Below are positions 29,118 to 38,937 of a stretch of 64,000 bases of DNA, one piece after another. Source of the stretch: Desulfosporosinus youngiae DSM 17734 (lineage in GTDB: Bacteria; Bacillota; Desulfitobacteriia; Desulfitobacteriales; Desulfitobacteriaceae); NCBI RefSeq assembly GCF_000244895.1, contig NZ_CM001441.1:3616226-3680225 (forward strand), given 5' to 3'. A program made the position numbers and the translations under genes. The notes under the pieces were generated by a model. That model did no database searches, had not been told where the DNA came from, and saw only the letters and a list, made by a program, of their open reading frames with translations. Every line of letters starts with the position of its first letter. The first letter of the stretch is position 1.

Positions 29118-31184
29118 CTAAACCCTAAATTTCTCGATCAATACTCTTAGTTCTTCCGCGATTCTCGCTAAGCTCTCCCCTGAGTTGGCAATTTCTCCGA
29201 TTGCAGCGGCCTGTTCTTCCATAGCCGCTGACGCCTGCTCCGTGCAAGCCGCATTCTCTTCAGAGATTGCCGACAGATTTTGCGTCAAGTCAATAATTTT
29301 GTTTTTATTCTCTGCCATTAAGCCCGCAGAATAATTCAGTTGATTAATGGTGTTTTTTATAGTATCGATCCCCTCTGCTATCCCTGCAAATTTTCCTTCA
29401 GTTTGTTTAACACTTCCCGCTTGTTCCTCAACAATCTGCTGGGTTTGCCGCATCAAATCAACGGCAGTTTGCGATTTTGTCTTTAACTCATTGATGACCG
29501 TTTTAATGTCATTGGTGAAGCTATCGGATTGCTCGGCAAGCTTTCTGATTTCCTCAGCAACAACCGCAAAACCCCTGCCTGCTTCCCCTGCTCTGGCCGC
29601 TTCTATTGCGGCATTTAAAGCTAAAAGATTGGTCTGGTCTGCAATGCTTTGAATCATGGTGCTGGCGCTTTCAATTTTCTCTGCACTTTCATTGTTGCTC
29701 ATGATAATCTGAAAGGCATTGCTTGCAGCTTCATGATTATTCTGAGTTTTATCAATAAGCTCAGCCAAAATTAAGAAACCTTCTTCTTTTTGCTTTTCAA
29801 TTTTCACGGCCGCTATATTGAATTCTTGCAAATTATTGAAATCTTGTTCCAATAAATTACCCAACTCTTTTATATGACCGGCTGTTGTTTCGGTATCTCT
29901 TGCTTGGTCACCGGCACCGCCGGCGATTTCCCCAATCGTTTTGGTAATTTCATCTGACACTGTAGCTGCTTGCTGGGAAGCAGCCGTTAATTCCTCCGCT
30001 GACGCTGCCAGCTGTTCCGCGGCACCGGCGGTTTTGCGGATAAATTCAGCCACATTACCTCTCATAATTCCCAGCGCCCTCACCATATCCCCAGTTTCAT
30101 CGTTTCGGTTCAAGTACTTTTCGTCATATGCTTTTTCATCTGCGGAAAAATCCAAACCGGCAAAATCTTGTATTTTCCTTGTAACTGCTAAAATAGGTTT
30201 TGTTATACTACCCGAAACAAAATATAACAACATAAAGGTTAGTATGAGGATGGTTGTTGCGGAAAAAATAATGATATTTATAATTTTCCTTGCACTAGAC
30301 TCTAACTCTTTTTCTGTCATAAATGACCCTAATATCCAATCGGTTCCCTCCACTTTAGAGGGACTGACAATATACTTTTCACCATCAATCAAGACATCAA
30401 ATGGTTTTAGTTCTTTAGCCAAAAGCTTATCTAATCCTTCAATCCCAACTTCTTCGATTTTTTTAAAATTGTTATCGGATTTTTGTCCATCGGCCATGAT
30501 AACACCTGTATTATGTACAATCAGAGAATATCCTGTTTCGCCGGTCTTCATTTGCTTTAACATATCGCTAATAGCCGATTGTTGGACATCAATAGCAACG
30601 ACACCGAGGAATTTTCCATTTTCGTCCGTAAATGAACGGGCATTGCTGGTCAGCATTAAAGACTCGTAAGTGTAAGGATCAGTTCGGATAATACTTCCGT
30701 TTTTGTGCTCGGCGTCACGGTACCAAGGCCTTTGGGTAGGGTCATATCCCGCTGTTATACTATCTTCCGGCCATTGTATATATCTACCGTCTTCCGTTCC
30801 CAGATAAACATACATTGTCCCTTCGTGACTATCGGCATATTGCTTGAATACTTCGTAGATTGCCTGTTCAATGCCTCCATTGACCGAAGGCTTCATTTGA
30901 ACAGCCTCCGTTGTATTTTTATAGGTTCTAATACTGTCATCGACCTTCATGACCAAAGGATTTGTCGCCATCATATCGATATTTTTGTCCAGCTGCTCAT
31001 AAAAAATGTTAATTGCCTGAGAAACGGTCTTCATTTGTTCTCTGGAATTACTAATATAACCATCATAAGCCTGTTTATTTACTTGATAAACGACAATACC
31101 GCTGACACTTGCCAACATTAGCAAAAGAACAGCGGTTGTAGATATGAGAATCTTCCCCTTTACTCCAATAACCCTTTTTTTCAT
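29118..31184 (-). CDS. Methyl-accepting chemotaxis protein with dCache sensor
   Basis: 688 residues: a membrane helix (about 8-30), a periplasmic double-Cache domain (about 35-275), a second helix (about 280-305), HAMP, and a cytoplasmic signalling domain with the hairpin tip [20 protein letters not shown]. In the sensor, RPWYRDA and VVAIDV correspond to the R-x-W-Y and Asp positions of amino-acid- or amine-binding dCache_1 domains. It lies directly behind the betaine-type transporter and methyltransferase genes on the same strand, so a quaternary amine or related amino compound is a plausible attractant. ATG at 31184 has AGAGG upstream, unlike the GTG at 31217. Confidence 0.92.
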   Translation of the reverse strand: MKKRVIGVKGKILISTTAVLLLMLASVSGIVVYQVNKQAYDGYISNSREQMKTVSQAINIFYEQLDKNIDMMATNPLVMKVDDSIRTYKNTTEAVQMKPSVNGGIEQAIYEVFKQYADSHEGTMYVYLGTEDGRYIQWPEDSITAGYDPTQRPWYRDAEHKNGSIIRTDPYTYESLMLTSNARSFTDENGKFLGVVAIDVQQSAISDMLKQMKTGETGYSLIVHNTGVIMADGQKSDNNFKKIEEVGIEGLDKLLAKELKPFDVLIDGEKYIVSPSKVEGTDWILGSFMTEKELESSARKIINIIIFSATTILILTFMLLYFVSGSITKPILAVTRKIQDFAGLDFSADEKAYDEKYLNRNDETGDMVRALGIMRGNVAEFIRKTAGAAEQLAASAEELTAASQQAATVSDEITKTIGEIAGGAGDQARDTETTAGHIKELGNLLEQDFNNLQEFNIAAVKIEKQKEEGFLILAELIDKTQNNHEAASNAFQIIMSNNESAEKIESASTMIQSIADQTNLLALNAAIEAARAGEAGRGFAVVAEEIRKLAEQSDSFTNDIKTVINELKTKSQTAVDLMRQTQQIVEEQAGSVKQTEGKFAGIAEGIDTIKNTINQLNYSAGLMAENKNKIIDLTQNLSAISEENAACTEQASAAMEEQAAAIGEIANSGESLARIAEELRVLIEKFRV

Positions 31185-31263
31185 AAAATCAGCCTCTTTT
31201 TTCGGTAAATTTTCCACTTAAAGGGATTTTGTTAACCAAAAAGTTGACCACCCTAAGACAAAA

Positions 31264-31301
31264 CCCGATCTGCTGGTTTTGGTAAAAACCAGCAGATCGG
31301 G
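31264..31301 (-). terminator. Terminator at the end of the methyltransferase operon
   Basis: A 17-bp stem (CCCGATCTGCTGGTTTT and partner) with a minimal loop, followed on the minus strand by TTTTGTC. It lies 35 bases after the BCCT gene, between it and the chemoreceptor gene, which therefore probably has its own promoter. Confidence 0.85.
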
Positions 31302-31335
31302 AGGAAAGATGGTCAAGCTGAGAATCTATCCTCAT

Positions 31336-32853
31336 TTATCTTCTTTCTGCCTTGCCCTGGCCTAAAGCTTTAACCAAGCTCACAACCATGAGGAGCATAA
31401 TAATCATGAAAGGAAAGCTAAACATAAGTGCCACTGTCTGAACTGCGGAAAGCCCACCGGCTACAAGGAGCATAGCGGCTAAAGCTCCTTCCACAACACC
31501 CCAAACAATTTTTAGCCGGGCATCCGGGTTAAGTTCTCCGCCGGAAGTAAACATTCCGACAACGAAGGTCGCGGAGTCAGCAGAAGTGATGAAGAAGATA
31601 GCCAATAAGATCATCGTAAGCAGTGCCAGCAGGCCACTAAAGGGGAAATGACTGAGCATTGCGAAAATACCGCTGGAAACATCTTCAGCAACGGCGGCAC
31701 CAATTCCTCCGCTGCCAAACAGCTCAATGTTAAGAGCACTGCCGCCTACGATGCTAAACCATATTGCGCTTAACAAAGTGGGCGCCACAAGTATGCCTAC
31801 CATGAATTCACGAATGGTTCTGCCTTTAGAAATCCGGGCGATAAAGCTTCCGACAAAGGGAGCCCAGGTGATCCACCAGGCCCAGTAAAAAACTGTCCAG
31901 GAGCCAATCCAGTCATAACCTGTATGTTTGGCAACGGTTCCCTGAGTATCCAGAAAGAAACTCAAAGAAACGATGTGTTGCAGATAATTGCCGAGTGATT
32001 CGGAAAAAAGATTCAGGATATATTTTGTCGGGCCAGCGAATAAAAGGAAAAGCATCAGCAGGAAAGCAATCACCATATTAGTATTGCTGAGAAATTTAAT
32101 ACCTTTATCAATTCCGGTCACAGCTGAGATGGTAAACAAAACCGTGATGATGGCGATTAACACAATCGTTACAGTGGTGGTATTAGGAAGACCGTATTCG
32201 TAGTTCATTCCTGTGGTAAGCTGTTGGGCACCCAATCCGAGGGACGTTGCAACTCCAAAGAGAGTTACGATAACAGCAATGGCATCAATGATTTTGCCTA
32301 CAGGTCCTCTGATGCCCTTCTCTCCAATTAATGGGTAGAGAGTGGAGCTGATCAGGCCAGGAAGACCTTTGCGGAATTGAAAATAAGCCAGAGCCAGGGC
32401 AACAATTGCATATAAAGCCCAGGGATGCAGCCCCCAGTGAAAAAATACCGTACGCATTGCAATGCCGGCAGCCTCCGGGGTCTTGCTGTCCGCGAAAGGG
32501 GACGTGTCAAAATGCATAATCGGCTCAGCTGCACCCCAGAACACCAGGCCGACACCCATGCCTGCGGCAAAGAGCATGGCAAACCAGCTTCCACGACTAT
32601 GCTCGGGTTCTTCATCATCTTTACCGAGCTTGATATTGCCGTATTTGCTTACTGCCAAACCAAGACAAAAAACAACAAACAGAGCCGCAGACAACATATA
32701 GGCCCAACCCAGGTTCTTGGTGAAAAAAGAGAAGATCTCATTAAAAACTTTGGCAACACCCTTTGGAGCCACCAGTGCAGCAACTACAAATGCTGCCGAG
32801 ATGATCAGTGAACTCCATAATATCGGTTTATCTACTTTGCTTACACTTTTCAT
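31336..32853 (-). CDS. BCCT-family betaine/carnitine/choline transporter (canonical type)
   Basis: About 505 residues, twelve membrane helices. It has the glycine-rich motif of helix 3 (AAGMGVGLVFWGAAEPIMHF), HWGLHPWALY and the tryptophan-rich WAWWITWAPFVGSFIARISK signature of helices 8-9. This is the pattern of sodium- or proton-coupled uptake carriers such as BetP and OpuD. It would import the quaternary amine used by the MttB proteins. ATG at 32853 is preferred over GTG at 32859 because of the GGGGGG-rich site five to six bases upstream. Confidence 0.93.
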   Translation of the reverse strand: MKSVSKVDKPILWSSLIISAAFVVAALVAPKGVAKVFNEIFSFFTKNLGWAYMLSAALFVVFCLGLAVSKYGNIKLGKDDEEPEHSRGSWFAMLFAAGMGVGLVFWGAAEPIMHFDTSPFADSKTPEAAGIAMRTVFFHWGLHPWALYAIVALALAYFQFRKGLPGLISSTLYPLIGEKGIRGPVGKIIDAIAVIVTLFGVATSLGLGAQQLTTGMNYEYGLPNTTTVTIVLIAIITVLFTISAVTGIDKGIKFLSNTNMVIAFLLMLFLLFAGPTKYILNLFSESLGNYLQHIVSLSFFLDTQGTVAKHTGYDWIGSWTVFYWAWWITWAPFVGSFIARISKGRTIREFMVGILVAPTLLSAIWFSIVGGSALNIELFGSGGIGAAVAEDVSSGIFAMLSHFPFSGLLALLTMILLAIFFITSADSATFVVGMFTSGGELNPDARLKIVWGVVEGALAAMLLVAGGLSAVQTVALMFSFPFMIIMLLMVVSLVKALGQGKAERR

Positions 32854-32953
32854 AGACACCCCCCATTCTGCAATTTTGGCTTTGATGTTGGGCGCAGAAA
32901 CAATCCTCAGCAGAATTCTTAGATGTTACTATCTAGCCAACTACTTTCTTAGT

Positions 32954-33628
32954 TTAAAAACCAGTGTAGATGCTATCATACATTTTGGGATCATAAACAG
33001 CTTTTCGGTTGGGACATTCTTTGGAACATAACATACAATTCTCGTAGTTATCGCTGGGGAACCAAATACCGGAAACTGACTTCATGGGTAATATCAGAGA
33101 ACTATCGGTCAGCTCAGCACCAATCAGGTCTTTAACATTACCGATAATTGCAAACAACTTTTGTTGTTCCTGAATACTCCAATCCACAACGGAACCCGGA
33201 TTCATCTGGGCAATTGAGTCTATTTTATAGTTCTCTTGCAAATGAATATCCAATGCTTCTTTGGCTAAACGCATGGCCTTTTCACTCAAGGCGTTGGCCC
33301 AAAAGTTTAAGAGCATATCATCAATGGAATCAGCCCAGTCCGCCAATTCCTTACCGCAGGTAACAATAGCCGGAAAGAATTCACTTACCCCATCCAAATT
33401 AACCCTAAGCACACGACTATTTAACTTAACCCCATTAATTACCACATAACTGTCCCCACTTGCTTCCACAACGGCCTTTCTATAGACAGCCTTGGGTCTG
33501 GCGATGGCGGCAGCCTGTTCAACTAATTCTTTAAACTTATTGAGATAAGAATTTTTCACGTGCAGCTCATCCACAAGACTTGGCAGATTTGCCTTGAAGA
33601 AAATATTATCCAGAACCACTGGCTCCAT
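32954..33628 (-). CDS. MetH-activation-domain-like corrinoid activation protein
   Basis: 224 residues related to the C-terminal activation domain of B12-dependent methionine synthase, as found alone in corrinoid methyltransferase clusters. The visible blocks are FFPAIVTCGKELADW, SDKAMRLAKE-like helices, AQMNPGSVVDWSIQEQ and a C-terminal YENCMLCSKECPNRK with three cysteines that could bind a metal or cluster. It likely docks on the corrinoid protein during reductive reactivation of inactive Co(II). It follows the hydantoinase-family gene by 26 bases. ATG at 33628 is spaced eight bases from AAGGAGG. Confidence 0.75.
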   Translation of the reverse strand: MEPVVLDNIFFKANLPSLVDELHVKNSYLNKFKELVEQAAAIARPKAVYRKAVVEASGDSYVVINGVKLNSRVLRVNLDGVSEFFPAIVTCGKELADWADSIDDMLLNFWANALSEKAMRLAKEALDIHLQENYKIDSIAQMNPGSVVDWSIQEQQKLFAIIGNVKDLIGAELTDSSLILPMKSVSGIWFPSDNYENCMLCSKECPNRKAVYDPKMYDSIYTGF

Positions 33629-33654
33629 CTTCAATACCTCCTTGACCTAACCGG

Positions 33655-35607
33655 CTACAACCAGTTCGGACGACCGAGAATCGTTGCCTGAACTTTCGTA
33701 TCCAGGTACAAATCATTTGTCTGACTTGTATTCGTTTTTAAATACTGATCTTGGAAATCCACCGTCAGATCGTAATAAACAACACCTGCTTTCTCAGCCG
33801 AACGTTTCGCTTCTTGTTCGAATTGTTGGCGGGCATATTCTTTGGCTTCCGTCAAGTTTTCAAAGACTTTACGCTCCCAAGGACTATGCAGGATAAATCC
33901 ACCTCCGGCGTTGGGCCGGATAAGAGCATCCATCGTTTCTATCAGCTTGCCTGAAGCAGCCCCAACAGCATTGGCTACTTCGGAATGTTCAGGAATCATT
34001 AACTTACAGCGTAACTTCTCGGCAGCCTTGGGCAAGTAATCCTTGACCGGTGCACCGATAGCGATCAGCGGATAGTTCACTTGTACTGCAAGATTAAACG
34101 GTTCTTCGCTGCAAGGATCAAAAATCTTATCCAAAAAAATTTCTGCTTTTAGATTCTGCTTGATATTCGGAGAGGTTTCATTATGATTCAGCATACTGTC
34201 AAATAAGGCCAGACAGAGATTTTCCGTAACCTGATTCAGGGCAAGTTTGATAAACTCTTCAGAAGACACACCCAGTCTGTGGGCCATAATTTCTATACCC
34301 AGCTTAGAAGCGTTTACATTCCCCGGAGTATAGGACCCTTGGACATGCAGGAGATCCGTCGGGGTAAGAGATGCCTTAACGAGCATACCAAATTCCACGA
34401 GGCGTTGAAGGTTTAAAAAATACGGTTCTATACCTAACTGTTTAGCCAGGGATAAATGAGTATGAGCTCCGGATTTCAAGGTCTTCAGTGCTGATAATTC
34501 CACCTCACTCAAGATTAGAGGAGATTTGTCTTTTAGGAAAATATAACTGTCCGTGGGCTGAGCAAAAGGAACCGTCCAAACAGCTTCCATCTGATCCTGC
34601 AGCTCTTGAATAAGGTAAGGGTACTTGTCCGCGGCAATGGCCAATGGCCATACCCGCTGGGGACCAACCGACAATCTGCCTTTGCTATCTATCTTAATGT
34701 AACTGTCTCCGCCGAGACCGCAAGTAACTATATCTGCGGCCCGTACCCTGGTTAACCATCCCCCTACGGTAGCCCCTTCCGGGTTCACTTTGGGTACACC
34801 GTCTTTTAAAACAGCAATATCTGTGGTAGTTCCGCCCATATCCAGAATGATCGCTTTATCCGCGCCTGTCAAAGAAGTTGCACCGACAATACTGGCAGCA
34901 GGACCGGAAAGAATGGTCTCAATAGGTTTATCCATCGCCCCTTCCTCCGTCATTAAGGTGCCATCGCCTTTAACGATCATTAACCTCGCCTGAATATTAA
35001 ATTCTCTTAAGACTGCTTTTACCGAAGCCATTAATTCTTTGATGACAGGGATAAGTTTGGCGTTTAATACGGCCGTAACCGTACGTTCGCGGAAACCTAA
35101 AGAAGAGGTCAGTTCGTGGGCACAAACAACCGGAACACCTAAAATTTCATCCACAATCTCCCGTACCCGGAGTTCGTGTTCAGGGTTTCTGACACTTAAA
35201 TACCCTGAAATCGCCATAGCATCAACGTTTCCTTGAAATTTAGTCAGCGCTGCGCGAATTTCCCGGATGTCCAGATCAGCCAGAGGATTTCCGGAGATAT
35301 CGTGCCCGCCTTGCAAAACTGCATAGTTCTGAGTGGGGAGCACACCAGGCAACTCATTTCCTATTAATAATAATCCTGCTTCACATCCGCGCCCTTCTAC
35401 CACAGCATTGGTCGCTAAAGTGGTCGATAAAGAAACGAGTCTGATCTGCTGCCAATCACGTTCTTGGAGATTATTAATGCAATTGCGAATACCAATGGCT
35501 AAATCCTGATGAGTGGTTAAAGCTTTAGCTTTGGCAATGACCCGTTGTTTGGAATCTAAGAGTACACCATCGGTATAAGTTCCTCCTGTGTCGATTCCTA
35601 GTATCAA
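33655..35607 (-). CDS. Hydantoinase/oxoprolinase-family ATPase in a corrinoid methyltransferase operon
   Basis: 650 residues of the HyuA/OplA ASKHA fold: phosphate-1 loop GIDTGGTYTDGVLL at the N-terminus, LSTTLATNAV, ILSGPAASIVGA and phosphate-2 loop LDMGGTTTDIAVL. It starts with TTG at 35607 behind AAGGGGGG. Relatives are ATP-dependent N-methylhydantoinase and acetone carboxylase subunits, but no partner subunit B is present. Its steady presence beside corrinoid proteins and the MetH-like protein suggests ATP-driven reactivation of the corrinoid rather than hydantoin cleavage; this is inference. Confidence 0.8.
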   Translation of the reverse strand: MILGIDTGGTYTDGVLLDSKQRVIAKAKALTTHQDLAIGIRNCINNLQERDWQQIRLVSLSTTLATNAVVEGRGCEAGLLLIGNELPGVLPTQNYAVLQGGHDISGNPLADLDIREIRAALTKFQGNVDAMAISGYLSVRNPEHELRVREIVDEILGVPVVCAHELTSSLGFRERTVTAVLNAKLIPVIKELMASVKAVLREFNIQARLMIVKGDGTLMTEEGAMDKPIETILSGPAASIVGATSLTGADKAIILDMGGTTTDIAVLKDGVPKVNPEGATVGGWLTRVRAADIVTCGLGGDSYIKIDSKGRLSVGPQRVWPLAIAADKYPYLIQELQDQMEAVWTVPFAQPTDSYIFLKDKSPLILSEVELSALKTLKSGAHTHLSLAKQLGIEPYFLNLQRLVEFGMLVKASLTPTDLLHVQGSYTPGNVNASKLGIEIMAHRLGVSSEEFIKLALNQVTENLCLALFDSMLNHNETSPNIKQNLKAEIFLDKIFDPCSEEPFNLAVQVNYPLIAIGAPVKDYLPKAAEKLRCKLMIPEHSEVANAVGAASGKLIETMDALIRPNAGGGFILHSPWERKVFENLTEAKEYARQQFEQEAKRSAEKAGVVYYDLTVDFQDQYLKTNTSQTNDLYLDTKVQATILGRPNWL

Positions 35608-35649
35608 ATAACCCGCCCCCCTTACCGGATGGTCTGAGCACTATCTTTG

Positions 35650-35790
35650 TCAATATATTTCATAGATATCCTCTGTCGATAAGTTCTCTATACGGGAAAT
35701 CACACCGGCACCCACTGTTCTTTGGGGATTACCCAAAGAACAAATGGCTAAACTCCTGCCGGAAATTCCTATATCAAAAGCCACCTCTAC
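35650..35790 (-). pseudogene. Remnant of a RamA-type (DUF4445) corrinoid activase gene
   Basis: Immediately after and in frame with the double stop of the MtgA-like gene, about 45 codons begin GTG and read VAFDIGISGRS, then ACSLGNPQRTVGAGVISRI (first residue read here as I). DIG followed by NPQxxxGADVISRI is the start of the ASKHA domain in RamA/DUF4445 corrinoid-activating ferredoxin proteins. The segment between the two blocks is shortened, the Fe-S domain and the rest are gone, and a TGA follows. It seems to be what is left of a deleted activase. Confidence 0.55.
35716..35742. repeat. Hairpin inside the activase remnant
   Basis: TGTTCTTTGGG and its exact complement around a 5-base loop. 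No T run follows on either strand, so it may be an mRNA-stability element or a by-product of the deletion. Confidence 0.5.
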
Positions 35791-35793
35791 TTA

Positions 35794-36594
35794 TTAAACT
35801 TCGTATAAGCCTTTACGATGAGCCGTCAAATAATTCATACAATAGGAGTCCTGGCCCAATAATGCCAGCGAAGCATAAATAACTCCCATCATCTCTTTAT
35901 CCGTAGGATTAAGAATATAACCATCCATCCCCACAGTCATGGTCTGCACAACAAACAGCCTGTTCAATACCTTGCGGTTGGGCAGTCCAAAGGAAACATT
36001 GCTGAGACCACAGGTAAAATGCACCTTAGGGAATAATTGTTTAATGAGTTTTATGGACTCCAATACTTCAACACCCGCTTTTTCTACCGCACTAATCGGT
36101 TTAACCAGGGGGTCAAAGTAAATATTTTCGTCGGGAACACCGGCTTCCGTAAGTTTTTGATAAAGGCTTTGGGCTACTCGTACACGATCTTCGCCGGTTT
36201 CCGGCATTCCCGTATCATCCATGCATAAGGCCACAACTTTAGCATTGTATTTAACGGCTAAGGGCAAGATGCTATCAAAACGTTCCTTCTCATCAGAAAT
36301 GGAATTAATCATGGGTTGGCCATACTTAACAAGTCTTAAACCGGCCTCAATGACTTTGGGATCCGGGCTGTCAATACTGAGGGGCGCCTCAACCGCTTCC
36401 TGTACCGTATTAACCAGCCATTCCATGACCTCAGCCTCATTATTAACCATGGTTCCGCAGTTGACATCAATATAATTGGCTCCGGCTTCCAGCTGATCTT
36501 TAGCCACCTGTTTAATATAATCGGCATCTTTCGTTTCTACTGCTGCTTTAATGGCTTTTCTGCTCGTATTGATAAGTTCTCCGATAATTAACAT
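35794..36594 (-). CDS. mtgA: MtgA-like methylcorrinoid:tetrahydrofolate methyltransferase
   Basis: 266 residues of the pterin-binding TIM-barrel family (AcsE/MtrH-like/DHPS fold). The pterin-site blocks are GELINTSRKAI, YIDVNCGT, PLSIDSPDP, PMINSIS and CGLSNVSFGLPNRKVLN. In the glycine betaine pathway described for Desulfitobacterium hafniense, MtgA moves the methyl group from the methylated corrinoid protein to tetrahydrofolate. It sits between the corrinoid protein gene and the activation genes. The symbol is given by family resemblance and context. Confidence 0.8.
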   Translation of the reverse strand: MLIIGELINTSRKAIKAAVETKDADYIKQVAKDQLEAGANYIDVNCGTMVNNEAEVMEWLVNTVQEAVEAPLSIDSPDPKVIEAGLRLVKYGQPMINSISDEKERFDSILPLAVKYNAKVVALCMDDTGMPETGEDRVRVAQSLYQKLTEAGVPDENIYFDPLVKPISAVEKAGVEVLESIKLIKQLFPKVHFTCGLSNVSFGLPNRKVLNRLFVVQTMTVGMDGYILNPTDKEMMGVIYASLALLGQDSYCMNYLTAHRKGLYEV

Positions 36595-36649
36595 CTTCTA
36601 ACCCACTTTCTAATAGTTTTTAGTTTCCGGTCAGTAAGTTTAAGGAAAA

Positions 36650-36679
36650 GGTTCAGGCAGTTGCATTACTGCCTGAACC
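36650..36679 (-). terminator. Hairpin between corrinoid protein and mtgA-like gene
   Basis: A perfect 12-bp stem (GGTTCAGGCAGT and complement) with a 6-base loop, then TTTTCC on the minus strand. It is a moderate terminator or RNA-processing hairpin inside the operon and could lower expression of the downstream genes relative to the abundant corrinoid protein. Confidence 0.55.
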
Positions 36680-36692
36680 CTATTCAGATCGA

Positions 36693-37325
36693 TTAAACCG
36701 CCAGCTTCTCGCACAGCTCCTTGGCGGCCATAGCATCCGCCGCATAACCGTCCGCACCGATTTGGCCGGCAAATTCCTGGGACAAAGGCGCTCCGCCCAC
36801 AATAATTTTTAAGTTCTTGCGTAAACCAGCTTCCGTAAGGGCATCTATCGTATCCTTCATGGCAACCATGGTTGTGGTTAACAGAGCAGACATGCCAATG
36901 ACCTGGGGATTGTATTGCTTGGCCGCCTCCACGAATTTTTCCACCGAGACATCGACACCTATATCGATAACCTTAAAGCCGCCGCTTTCCAGGATCATGG
37001 CTACTAAATTTTTACCGATGTCGTGGAGATCCCCGGCCACAGTGCCGATGATGACGGTTCCCTTGGAAGGAATATCAACATCATTAATCAAAGGTTTAAC
37101 CAATTCCATACCCGTTGCCATAGCTCTGGCCGCCATCATGACTTCCGGCACGAACATTTCCCCGGCTTTAAACTTAGGGGCTACGATATCCATACCGGCG
37201 ATTAATCCCTGGTTGATGATGGCTAAGGGCTCCGCACCGCTGTCAATAAGTTCCTTGGTGATTTGTGCCGCACCACCAAAGTCTCCCCGGAAGACGGTAT
37301 CCGCCAATTTATTGAAATCACTCAT
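36693..37325 (-). CDS. Corrinoid protein (MtbC/MtgC type), copy 2
   Basis: 210 residues: an N-terminal helical cap (about 1-88) and a B12-binding Rossmann domain with GDLHDIGKNLVA, whose His is the lower cobalt ligand, followed by SALLTTTM and GGAPLSQEF. It accepts the methyl group from an MttB-family enzyme. From about codon 62 to the end it is almost identical, also in DNA, to the gene at 40382-41014; the first third differs. AAGGAGG-like site before the ATG. Confidence 0.92.
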   Translation of the reverse strand: MSDFNKLADTVFRGDFGGAAQITKELIDSGAEPLAIINQGLIAGMDIVAPKFKAGEMFVPEVMMAARAMATGMELVKPLINDVDIPSKGTVIIGTVAGDLHDIGKNLVAMILESGGFKVIDIGVDVSVEKFVEAAKQYNPQVIGMSALLTTTMVAMKDTIDALTEAGLRKNLKIIVGGAPLSQEFAGQIGADGYAADAMAAKELCEKLAV

Positions 37326-37382
37326 TGTTTTTCCTCCTTGTTAAGATAAATGATAGTTTATATCTTCTCAGATACGCCTGGC

Positions 37383-38909
37383 TTACTGTTTGTCAGATTT
37401 TTCTCCCCAGGATTTCCCCGCAGTTTTGAAAAACCCGATCAATATGATGGCCATAATGATCATCGTCGGCAGAGAACCAGCTGTTGCCGCCGTTTGCAGA
37501 GGTGTCAATCCTCCCAGGAACATTAAGGTCAGAGAAAGACCGCCAATGATTATGGCCCAAGACAAGCGATTCCATTTCGCCGGATTTTGCCCTTTTTCCA
37601 ATTTGGTCGATGAAACCATGGCAAGGGTATAAGCAATGCTATTGATGGAAGTAGCCGTGGAAATAAACACGAGTATCAAAATAGCTACCAGAAAAACACT
37701 GCTGAAGGGCAACGTACTCCATATTTCTACGGCGGCTCTAAAACCACCTGATTCCTCAACAATTCTGCCAATGTCAACTTTGTTATTCACGAAAACGTTG
37801 ATGCTGTAGTTGCCCAGGACAGCGAAATACAAGAAGGCACAGAGGACTCCCGAGAATGTTGCACCTAAAGTAAATTCTCTTACCGTTCTTCCTTTGGAAA
37901 TCCTGGCCAAGTAAATTCCTGTGCTGAGCGCAAAAGCTAAAAACCAGGCAAAGAAGAAAATCGGCCAATTTTGAGGGAATCCCGTTCCCAAATGGGCGTC
38001 AGTATAAAAACTCATCCTCAAAAAATCGTTCAAGTAAACTCCAAGGGCGTCGAAGGTATTGTTAAACATAAAGGACGTCGGGCCTAAAATGACCACCAAA
38101 GCCAAGATAGCATATCCTAAATAAATCCGGAAATTACTTAAGCGGGCGATCCCCTTTTCAAGGCCACCATAAACGGATATGGCAATAATAACTGTCCAGA
38201 TCAGGATGATAACAGCATCCACTGCGAGAGTACGCGGTTGTCCGGATAATTTAGTGAAGATTTCACTGATGATCGGGGTACCTAAACCAATGGAGGTAGC
38301 AACACCGGCGATGATCCCGATCATGTAGAAAATATCGATAACTTTTCCTAAAGGACCGTGGACGCGTTTGCCTAAAAGACCCTCGCAGGCAGTGCTTGGT
38401 CTAAAGACGTCTTTTTTGAGAACGTAGAAAAAGTATCCAAAAACCACACCGACAGCTACATACAAACCGTAAGCGCTTATTCCCCAATCGAAGAAGCTAA
38501 AGGCCAAAGAATACTTCCAAGCCTCCGCCGAGAGTGGGTCCGCCCCAAAAGGCGGAGCAGTGAGGAAAAAGTAAAATTCCATGCTGCTCCAATATAAAAT
38601 CGTCCCGGTGGTTCCGGCACTAAAGAGCATGCCTAACCAGGTCAGGGTACTAAATTCCGGTTTTTCATCTCCCAATCGTTTATTGGCGAATTTGCCAAAG
38701 ATAAAATAGAGAATAATCCCTAAGTTGGCAAAGACGAATAGCTCGTAAGCCCATCCCAAGTCCCCGGTAACGAAAGCAAACACTTTGTTGATTGTAGCGG
38801 TTCCGGCTTCAGGATATTTAATAATATAGGCACATATTAATGTAACTAAAACTAACGGGGGAAAGAATATTCTTTTATCTATTTTGGCGGAACCTTGCGC
38901 CTCGTTCAT
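37383..38909 (-). CDS. BCCT-family transporter, divergent (possible exchanger)
   Basis: 508 residues, twelve predicted helices, with the signature FFAWFLAFALSTGIYLARIS and ISKGRTVREF after helix 8. The helix-3 motif differs strongly from the canonical carrier at 31336: FSAGTTGTILYWSSMEFYFF replaces GMGVG...WGAAEP. Similar changes mark BCCT members that do not couple to sodium, such as the carnitine/butyrobetaine exchanger CaiT. A substrate/product antiporter (for example methylated against demethylated amine) would suit a catabolic operon; this is inference. Confidence 0.88.
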   Translation of the reverse strand: MNEAQGSAKIDKRIFFPPLVLVTLICAYIIKYPEAGTATINKVFAFVTGDLGWAYELFVFANLGIILYFIFGKFANKRLGDEKPEFSTLTWLGMLFSAGTTGTILYWSSMEFYFFLTAPPFGADPLSAEAWKYSLAFSFFDWGISAYGLYVAVGVVFGYFFYVLKKDVFRPSTACEGLLGKRVHGPLGKVIDIFYMIGIIAGVATSIGLGTPIISEIFTKLSGQPRTLAVDAVIILIWTVIIAISVYGGLEKGIARLSNFRIYLGYAILALVVILGPTSFMFNNTFDALGVYLNDFLRMSFYTDAHLGTGFPQNWPIFFFAWFLAFALSTGIYLARISKGRTVREFTLGATFSGVLCAFLYFAVLGNYSINVFVNNKVDIGRIVEESGGFRAAVEIWSTLPFSSVFLVAILILVFISTATSINSIAYTLAMVSSTKLEKGQNPAKWNRLSWAIIIGGLSLTLMFLGGLTPLQTAATAGSLPTMIIMAIILIGFFKTAGKSWGEKSDKQ

Positions 38910-38937
38910 AAATTCCCTCCTCGTATCAATGAGATAC

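Noticed and set aside
35716-35742. Terminator within the methyltransferase operon
   Set aside because: Perfect stem but no T run; the downstream activation genes have no other evident promoter, so read-through is needed.
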